Shown here: piece by piece, positions 58,591-64,000 of the stretch
Numbering within the stretch: position 1 is the first letter of the stretch
Layout: the number at the start of each line of letters is the position of its first letter
NCBI RefSeq assembly: GCF_002368335.1
Contig: NZ_AP018288.1
Location: forward strand, 4,843,032-4,907,031
Source: Nostoc sp. NIES-4103
GTDB taxonomy: Bacteria > Cyanobacteriota > Cyanobacteriia > Cyanobacteriales > Nostocaceae
Length of the DNA: 64,000 bases
Direction of reading: 5' to 3'
Made by a program: the position numbers and the translations under genes
The notes under the pieces: model-generated
Databases searched by the model: none
The model's input: the letters and a program-made list of their open reading frames with translations, nothing else
Told to the model about the DNA's origin: nothing

Positions 58591-59664
58591 TCAGGGTACA
58601 TCTACCCAACTGCTTGTTTGATGGGATTCATAGGTTAAATCCATCAACAATTGAGAATAAACTCCTTCTCGCAACGATGGTACTGTTTGTTGTTGAGTTT
58701 CAATTGCTTTTACCCATTGATCTATGACACGCATAAACGCAGAAATTCGTCCATCAGCGTAATGTTGGGGAAACACTAAGCGACTGGGTATTTCAATTTC
58801 GCCCAGAGGTTTTCCAGGTTGGGAACCCCAAACACGAAATCCATGTATGTAGTCTTTTTGATTTTCACTGCCTACAACTAAAGTACCGCGATCGCCATAA
58901 ACTTCTACCCAATGGGTTCTAGATGCGTAAACAACAGCACTGATGGTCACTTGGCAAGGTGTTCCATCTGCTAATTCCAATGTCAGCACACAAGTATCAT
59001 CACTATCCACTGGTTTTAATTCGCCGCTAGCAGGGTCAACTCGTGCGGGAATGGCTGTACTTAAATGGGCGTTTAATCTCCGTACTGGCCCAAATAACCA
59101 ATGAATATAATCGAAGGCGTGGGAACCCAAAGACCCCAATGCACCACCACCTTGATCTTTGCTAGAATACCAGTTCCAAGGGCGGGAAGCGTCTGCACGA
59201 GAAGAACCTAGCCAATCAATTTTAATTAGCCGCTTGTTACCCACATAACCTTCTGCCAACAGTTCTGAGAATAATTGCCATCCTGGTACAAAACGAAACT
59301 CAAAATCTACTGTAGCAATTACATTTTTAGCTTGGGCTAATTCATAAAGTTCTTGCGCCTGAGATACATTTAAAGATACAGGTTTTTCTAATAATAAATG
59401 TTTGCCAGCTTGCAGTACTGTTTTTGCCATTTCATAGTGCAAAAATGGGGGTGTAGAAATGCTGACTGCTTGTACTTCTGGTAATTCAACAATATCTGCA
59501 ATTGTGTCACAGGCGTGGGCAATATTATGAGTTTCTGCTATTGCTTTAGCTTGATTAATATCTCTATGAAAAACAGCAACTATTTCAGTACGAGGATGGT
59601 CTTTAAATCCGGGAATGTGGACTTTTTGACCAAAGCCAGTGCCAACAACAGCCACACCAATCAT
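58591..59664 (-). CDS. Gfo/Idh/MocA-family NAD(P)-dependent oxidoreductase
   Basis: 357 residues. The Rossmann start IGVAVVGTGFGQKVHIPGFKDHP (~2-25) binds NAD(P), STPPFLHYEMA and the conserved E-K-P (KHLLLEKPVSLN, ~93) follow. The C-terminal alpha/beta domain includes DWLGSSRADASRPWNWYSSKDQGGGALGSLGSHAFDYIHWLFG, where GSHAFD carries the usual catalytic-site histidine. Members oxidise or reduce sugars, inositols or biliverdin-like compounds. The substrate is unknown. Isolated gene; start ATG at 59664 gives full length. Confidence 0.93.
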   Translation of the reverse strand: MIGVAVVGTGFGQKVHIPGFKDHPRTEIVAVFHRDINQAKAIAETHNIAHACDTIADIVELPEVQAVSISTPPFLHYEMAKTVLQAGKHLLLEKPVSLNVSQAQELYELAQAKNVIATVDFEFRFVPGWQLFSELLAEGYVGNKRLIKIDWLGSSRADASRPWNWYSSKDQGGGALGSLGSHAFDYIHWLFGPVRRLNAHLSTAIPARVDPASGELKPVDSDDTCVLTLELADGTPCQVTISAVVYASRTHWVEVYGDRGTLVVGSENQKDYIHGFRVWGSQPGKPLGEIEIPSRLVFPQHYADGRISAFMRVIDQWVKAIETQQQTVPSLREGVYSQLLMDLTYESHQTSSWVDVP

Positions 59665-59810
59665 ATGATTTTTACTCCGATACTTATTTAATAGATATTA
59701 CTGTAAATCAGTAACCATCATGAACTACATACAGCAATTATTTTTCTTAGTGCCTTTGTGTCTTAGTGGTTAAAATTTTTACCTTGAATCCTTCAAGAGC
59801 AGTTCAATTT

Positions 59811-60278
59811 TTAACGCAAAACTCGTATTGTCACAGGATAACGAAAATGCTCACCTTTGTATGCCTTAACGGCAGCAAAACTAACTAAAAATCCTTGTAA
59901 TAACATTAAAATTACAATTACCCACAACCAACTCATTAATAAATTATTGAAAACTATCTCTACTATATTTACAGCACCATTGGTAGTTACTGCCAACCCA
60001 AAGCTAACTAACATTAGTATTAAGGAGACAATGATTATTAGTAAAATATATAAGGTCAGGGAAATTTGGAAATTTAAAGATTCTTTACCTTGAAAATCAA
60101 TCCAAGAATATTGAGATTTTTTAAATCGCCAAATTATCAGTGGTACTAAAACATTCAACGGCAAGTATAAAGGAATGCCAATAAATACCAAAGAAAATAA
60201 GAATATCCACGCCAATAAAGCCGAGATATGACACAACATCGCCCAGGTACGCATTTGTTGTTTGTGTTTTTCTCTCAT
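59811..60278 (-). CDS. DUF4870 membrane protein
   Basis: 155 residues with about four hydrophobic helices. The N-terminus RTWAMLCHISALLAWIF...GIPLYLPLNVLVPLIIWRFKKSQ..WIDFQGKESLNFQISLTLY is the characteristic DUF4870 (Tic20-like) motif set, and the C-terminal FAAVKAYKGEHFRYPVTIR is also typical. Function is unknown; members are small inner-membrane proteins found in many bacteria. The ATG at 60278 lies just beyond the left border of the repeat element at 60335. Confidence 0.88.
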   Translation of the reverse strand: MREKHKQQMRTWAMLCHISALLAWIFLFSLVFIGIPLYLPLNVLVPLIIWRFKKSQYSWIDFQGKESLNFQISLTLYILLIIIVSLILMLVSFGLAVTTNGAVNIVEIVFNNLLMSWLWVIVILMLLQGFLVSFAAVKAYKGEHFRYPVTIRVLR

Positions 60279-60334
60279 GACTTTTTATTGCGAGGTGGAT
60301 TTCTAGAATGGTTCCTTCACCACACTAATATGTC

Positions 60335-60448
60335 ATACTATTTCACGAAAATATTGATACAAATCACTTTTCTTGCTTCCCCAGCCTCCCCAGCTTCCCC
60401 AGCTCCCCCAGCTTGCCTAAATGTATCAACTTTAAAGTGAAACGGTAT
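60335..60448. repeat. MITE-like element, ATACCGTTTCAC family, copy 2
   Basis: 114 bp, inverted relative to 31228-31341, with the same unique halves and inverted ends (ATACTATTTCAC ... GTGAAACGGTAT). The internal array has the same number of nonamers but in a different order of variants, showing array turnover between copies. Confidence 0.85.
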
Positions 60449-60468
60449 CAAGCAGGGAAATACAAAGC

Positions 60469-61638
60469 TTAAAATTTCAGAATTTCTCGGTCATAGTTTT
60501 CGGGAAGGGGTTCTACTTCCCAGACTATGCCTTCTTGGGGTTCTAAGGCAACTTCGACGTAAAGCTGTTCTACAGCGGTTGTGGCGATATCTTCATTGTT
60601 GGGGAAAGGCTGTAAATCTTCGGTGAGTAGCCTAAGTTTAAAACCGCCAGGAATGACTGCACCCACAGTGGCGTTACGCAATTCAAAGCGCCAATATGGT
60701 GCGTCTGGGTCACCTTGGGGTGTAACGGACAGTTCGTAAGATTGACCAGCGATCGCTAGTTGCCGTGATAAAGTTACTCCTGGTTGTCTTTGTTCTACAC
60801 TCCGCGCCCCAGCTGCACTCAATTGCAGATTCAAGCGTCCCCAACCAATAGCTTCACCAACCCCAGAAACCCCACTTTGCAACCATTCAATCACTGAACG
60901 CTGTTCTGGTAGTCCCAAACGTCGTTCATATAAACTTTGCCGCCAACCGCCATGTGCAATTAATCCTCCCCATAATTGAAAAGGAATAGCCAAGCGGGGA
61001 TGAATGATTTCAGGATTTGCCAAACGGGCAATCAGGTTTTGTGCTTGTGCTTGTGGTAGGGTTGGTATTTCGGGAATCGCGTAACGTGTAGCTTCATCAG
61101 CACAAAATTCCCACGCTACAGCTAACACACTAATATCAGTAATTATATCACTAGTATCAACAACATAAGTGCGATCGCTGGCATCATAATTACCTTTAGT
61201 TTTGAGTTGGGCGTGAGTACAGTAGCCCCAAACCCTGACATAGCTTTCATCTGGTTCTATTTGCACAGCCAAATAATAATCACCAGCCCAATACGGTAAA
61301 TCCACCCATTCTTGGGGGACTCGGAATTCACTTAAATCAATAGTTTCGCTAGGAACCAAAATTAAGCGAGTTGCGTCCATTGTGATTGCGGTTCCACTCA
61401 CCAGTTCCCAAAAACTGGATAAAGCAGTGGTATTAGGCCAAACCTTTGCTTGCGGTGAGAAATCCTCCCTTAACCAAGGCAAAACAGCACCCAGGCAAAG
61501 TTCATTTAAATAAGCTTGATAACCAGAAGTAGGATGAGAAAAAGATTGAAGATGAAAATTTGCTTGATTTTGTGTAGCCGTAGGGATTTCTAAAATCAAG
61601 TCTGTTGTAGCAAAACTAAATATGGTGTTAGCAGTCAT
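60469..61638 (-). CDS. DUF1822 family protein
   Basis: 389 residues. Conserved DUF1822 blocks: WRAYLN-type QAYLNELCLGAVLPWL (~40-55), RLILVPSETIDLSEFRVPQEWVDLPYWAGDYYLAVQIEPDESYVRVWGYCTHAQLK (~90-145) and the late PYWRFELRNATVGAVIPGGFKLRLLTEDLQPFP. This family is largely restricted to cyanobacteria and often sits beside a sigma-70-like factor, as it does here (280 bp upstream on the same strand). Biochemical function is unknown; no membrane segment or catalytic motif is visible. Confidence 0.88.
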   Translation of the reverse strand: MTANTIFSFATTDLILEIPTATQNQANFHLQSFSHPTSGYQAYLNELCLGAVLPWLREDFSPQAKVWPNTTALSSFWELVSGTAITMDATRLILVPSETIDLSEFRVPQEWVDLPYWAGDYYLAVQIEPDESYVRVWGYCTHAQLKTKGNYDASDRTYVVDTSDIITDISVLAVAWEFCADEATRYAIPEIPTLPQAQAQNLIARLANPEIIHPRLAIPFQLWGGLIAHGGWRQSLYERRLGLPEQRSVIEWLQSGVSGVGEAIGWGRLNLQLSAAGARSVEQRQPGVTLSRQLAIAGQSYELSVTPQGDPDAPYWRFELRNATVGAVIPGGFKLRLLTEDLQPFPNNEDIATTAVEQLYVEVALEPQEGIVWEVEPLPENYDREILKF

Positions 61639-61710
61639 AGGGTTACTCCGGGGAATTCAGTTTGTTTTGGGGCAACCAGGGACTTCTGTTCCCCGGTAAA
61701 ACAGATGTGT

Positions 61711-61828
61711 AATACCAATTCGTAATTCGTAATTCGTAATTCGTAATTCGTAATTGGGAATTAAGAAAGACAGATATGGTCTGGGTTTGGGGGTTTGAAT
61801 GTGTTGCCGGATTTTAGAGAATTGGTGT
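61711..61828. repeat. MITE-like element, CACCAATTC family, copy 2
   Basis: ATACCAATTC, six AATTCGT-type heptamers, then GGGAATTAAGAAAGACAG and the unique block CTGGGTTTGGGGGTTTGAATG...TTAGA, ending GAATTGGTGT. It has more heptamers than copy 1 (47938) while the unique part is nearly identical. It lies between the sigma-factor gene and DUF1822. Confidence 0.85.
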
Positions 61829-61917
61829 GAGTCTGTTCTAGAATCGAATATGAATTATCCACACTGAAAGAATCGTATATTATATAACTTAGCATACTGA
61901 ATGCTGACAGTCATCAG

Positions 61918-63090
61918 TCAATGGCTGACAGCGTAGTAATTGTGCATCCATTCCTCCATCACAGCACTCATACTGGTAAGTAGGTCTGGAGTGACTTTAA
62001 TATGCAGAGTGTCTTGACTCCACTTAGCCAAAGACTTCAGCAAAGTTTCTCTTGCTTTTGTGAGTCGTCGTGAAACAGTGTATTGTTTGATGTCTAATTG
62101 TTTGGCAATTGAGTCTTGGTTCAAATTTTGTGAGTAGTATAGTTGTAAAATTTGCTGTACTTGCGGTTCGAGTTGAGCGATCGCAGCAACTAACACCTTT
62201 TGAATATCAGCTTGCTGGGAAGTTCTGGTTTGTTCTTCTTCTTGGGCAACAATTTCATTAATTAGGGATTGTTGTTGGTTTCCTGGTAGATTATCGAGTA
62301 ATTCCCAGGAATCATCACTACCTTGAGATATATTTAGAGATTCTGGGGTTGGGTAAAGATACTTGCGTGCAGCTTTGGCAGCACTTAGCAGCCAATTTTC
62401 TAAGATTTGGGCATTGGCTGGTTGAGTACTTTGGGAATTATAAGCTTTGGCGATCGCTTCCCAAGTTTCATTGTCAGGCTTTGCTAGTTGGCGAGAATTA
62501 CTAGCTTTTGTGGGGACATACAAGCTTTTAAAACAATTCCAAGCTAGGACGTAAGCGTTAATCATGTCTTTTGATAACCCAGCATTTTCTAAAGACTCAG
62601 TTAAACGCTTAGCTGAGATTTTTCGCAACAGACCCCAATCTGTACAGATATCAACTTCGCCACGTTGACGCAAAGTTTCTCGGATAGCACTGCTGAAGAT
62701 GATGCTGGCGTAGTTTCTCAGAGTACTGGTTTGACTGGGATTAAAATTTTTCAGAACTCTATCCACTTGGGCGATCGCAATCTGAAAACAGTCTGACAGC
62801 TTGTACTGTGAACTCACAAAGCTAGCAGCAGTTTTCTGGGATGTCCAATAGCAGGGTTCTTGCAAATAAGCTGCTAGATGTTGCTTCGCCAGCAGTTTAA
62901 TTTCAGAATTTTGCCAAAATTTATACCAATATAAAGCCCAAAAATACTCTGAAGTTTCTTTTGGCGTGTGGTTGAGACAACTTTGCATACTGCGACGCAA
63001 TCTTGATTCTGTCGCCCAACCACTGAAGCGATCGGCGTCAAATTGCACAAAAGTTGAAAAAATTTCAATAATGCTTTGCCGAGGTTGCAT
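61918..63090 (-). CDS. Sigma-70 family RNA polymerase sigma factor (cyanobacterial, divergent)
   Basis: 390 residues. The N-terminal two thirds are a cyanobacteria-specific helical region (FVQFDADRFSGWATESRLRRSMQSCL; YLQEPCYWTSQKTA; CFQIAIAQVDRVLKNFNPSQTSTLRNYASIIFSSAIRETLRQRGE, a region-2-like part). The C-terminal region 4 reads ALIAQLEPQVQQILQLYYSQNLNQDSIAKQLDIKQYTVSRRLTKARETLLKSL, a clear helix-turn-helix for the -35 element. It should direct RNA polymerase to a limited gene set. The divergent neighbour (63172), only ~80 bp away, and the downstream DUF1822 gene are natural candidates for control by it. Confidence 0.88.
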   Translation of the reverse strand: MQPRQSIIEIFSTFVQFDADRFSGWATESRLRRSMQSCLNHTPKETSEYFWALYWYKFWQNSEIKLLAKQHLAAYLQEPCYWTSQKTAASFVSSQYKLSDCFQIAIAQVDRVLKNFNPSQTSTLRNYASIIFSSAIRETLRQRGEVDICTDWGLLRKISAKRLTESLENAGLSKDMINAYVLAWNCFKSLYVPTKASNSRQLAKPDNETWEAIAKAYNSQSTQPANAQILENWLLSAAKAARKYLYPTPESLNISQGSDDSWELLDNLPGNQQQSLINEIVAQEEEQTRTSQQADIQKVLVAAIAQLEPQVQQILQLYYSQNLNQDSIAKQLDIKQYTVSRRLTKARETLLKSLAKWSQDTLHIKVTPDLLTSMSAVMEEWMHNYYAVSH

Positions 63091-63171
63091 AAAAAATAAT
63101 CAGCCGACCTATAGGAACAGTGAAGGCGTTAAAAGACACCTGCAAAAACTTTACTACAAGGAATGAGAATC

Positions 63172-63963
63172 ATGTTTCGGCTAGCAATGAAATCTTTAAC
63201 ATTAGGAAGTATGGTAGCGTTATCCACAGCAACTAGTGTTTTTGCTCAAGTACCCAGATTACAAAATTTGCAGTTGGCACAAGCACCAAGCTTTAATTGT
63301 GGCCCCCATCTTCGTACTTATGTTGTCAGACCTCTGAATAACCGTCAAGGATTTGGTATCCGTTGCGTCAAATTCTCTGAAGGTCAACCAGGACAAAGTA
63401 GGATTCCCAGATTAGCATGGTACGGTGAGGGCAATTGGGGTGGTGCAACCTACCGCCATGTGGGACAAGCTATTTATAGAGGTTCAAACCTGATTGGTTT
63501 CGCCTCTGATATTCACGGTAACGGCGAAGATATTAACAACAACTTTCCAGGAAACCTGAAAGTTGAAATCTTTGGTTCTACGATTCGTGTTACTGGTGCA
63601 TGGAATGAAGAATGGCGATTAGTCAACTCGACCAACTACAATCCTTTACCTAGACCACGGACTTGTGGAGGATATTTCGACGAATACAAAGTTTCTGACC
63701 TGGGAGGAAGTCGTCAAGGTAGTGGTTTACGTTGCGTTTTAAATGTTGGGCTAAAAAACACCACTTGGTTTGGTAATGGTAACTGGGGAGGTTCCACTTA
63801 TTCTCACATAGGAACCCGTTCTTTTAATGGTTATGGTGCTGGTGATATTTGTGGTGCTGGCTTTGGCCCTATTTGCAACACATTTGCTTGGGGTTTATTG
63901 AAGTTAAATTCTGTTCCTGGTGGGTTTAATGTTACAGGTGCTTGGAGTGAGAAATGGCGGTAA
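63172..63963 (+). CDS. Secreted protein with two tandem copies of an unrecognised Cys/Gly/Trp-rich domain
   Basis: 263 residues. Signal peptide ~1-26 (MFRLAMKSLTLGSMVALSTA.SVFAQ). Two ~105-residue repeats follow: residues ~42-150 and ~163-263. Each has a CG..L/FDEY start, GFG/GSG-IRCV/LRCV, a W-G-G block (EGNWGGATYRHVG / NGNWGGSTYSHIG) and the ending VTGAWNEEWR / VTGAWSEKWR. The second copy has two extra cysteines (DICGAGFGPICN). AAGGA nine bases before ATG 63172 favours this start over ATG 63163, which directly abuts it. The family is unknown to me; compact extracellular beta domains are likely. It is divergent from the sigma factor, which may control it. The gene is complete within the window. 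Confidence 0.75.
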   Translation: MFRLAMKSLTLGSMVALSTATSVFAQVPRLQNLQLAQAPSFNCGPHLRTYVVRPLNNRQGFGIRCVKFSEGQPGQSRIPRLAWYGEGNWGGATYRHVGQAIYRGSNLIGFASDIHGNGEDINNNFPGNLKVEIFGSTIRVTGAWNEEWRLVNSTNYNPLPRPRTCGGYFDEYKVSDLGGSRQGSGLRCVLNVGLKNTTWFGNGNWGGSTYSHIGTRSFNGYGAGDICGAGFGPICNTFAWGLLKLNSVPGGFNVTGAWSEKWR

Positions 63964-64000
63964 GTGGCGGGGGAGATGAGGGGGATGGGGAGATGGGGGA
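63964..64000. repeat. G-rich nonamer-type repeat at window end
   Basis: GGGGGAGATGAGGGGGATGGGGAGATGGGGG follows directly after the stop codon, similar to the arrays at 11471 and 58422. It continues beyond the window. Confidence 0.6.

Overview
The window looks like chromosome from a filamentous, probably heterocyst-forming cyanobacterium (Nostocales). Four things support this: many GCGATCGC (HIP1) octamers, a moderate-to-low GC content, several families I know mainly from cyanobacteria (DUF6464, DUF1822, CyRepA1, HPP-type transporter, GAF/MHYT signalling proteins), and very abundant heptanucleotide short tandem repeats of the kind described from heterocystous cyanobacteria (STRR, e.g. CCCCAGT). 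The genus cannot be named from sequence reading alone. No rRNA, tRNA or CRISPR array was seen.

Layout. 0-8 kb: uracil-DNA glycosylase (cut by the window edge), two TPR proteins, a small DUF6881-like protein, a broken NADAR gene, a DUF6464 protein and FdhD. 8-14.3 kb: an SDR oxidoreductase and a 1739-residue caspase/STAND-NTPase/WD40 protein. 15.4-19.6 kb: two consecutive hybrid histidine kinases. 19.7-25.4 kb: SMR pump, Hsp20, uroporphyrinogen-III synthase, HAD hydrolase, and a fused HPPK-like/chorismate-binding (PabB/TrpE-type) protein. 25.6-29.6 kb: three tandem paralogous ATP-grasp ligases, then a graveyard of gene fragments (IS630-like transposase, HtrA-like protease, CyRepA1 plasmid replication protein). 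29.8-32.1 kb: diiron/haem-oxygenase-like enzyme and a methyltransferase. 32.8-39.5 kb: CHASE3 histidine kinase divergent from a PBP1A gene and an OmpR-type regulator, then a small ribbon-helix-helix-like protein and a sucrose-phosphate-synthase-like glycosyltransferase. 40.4-46.6 kb: secreted beta-helix protein, Ser/Thr kinase, and an MHYT-GAF-PAS-MCP sensor. 46.6-48.1 kb: dense repeats with a broken 7TM/LuxR-type gene. 48.2-64 kb: GNAT acetyltransferase, EF-G paralog, globin, EamA transporter, retropepsin-like protease, GH25 lysozyme, HPP transporter, Gfo/Idh/MocA oxidoreductase, DUF4870, DUF1822, a sigma-70 family factor, and a secreted protein with a duplicated domain.

How parts fit together. 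Most genes are single units. Likely co-transcribed groups are the two hybrid kinases (15438-19577), the three ATP-grasp genes (28429 down to 25607), and pbp1A with the OmpR regulator (34743-37379). An 11-bp-period direct repeat built on ACCGAT occurs beside the CHASE3 kinase, just after the regulator and before the small RHH gene, and may be the operator of that two-component system.

The most striking feature is the repeat landscape. At least three short inverted-repeat-bounded (MITE-like) families occur here in two or three copies each, and each carries an internal heptamer or nonamer tandem array. The same arrays, without their mobile frames, lie inside open reading frames (EF-G paralog, caspase-STAND protein), run through stop codons (fdhD) and sit where genes are truncated (NADAR gene, 7TM/LuxR gene).
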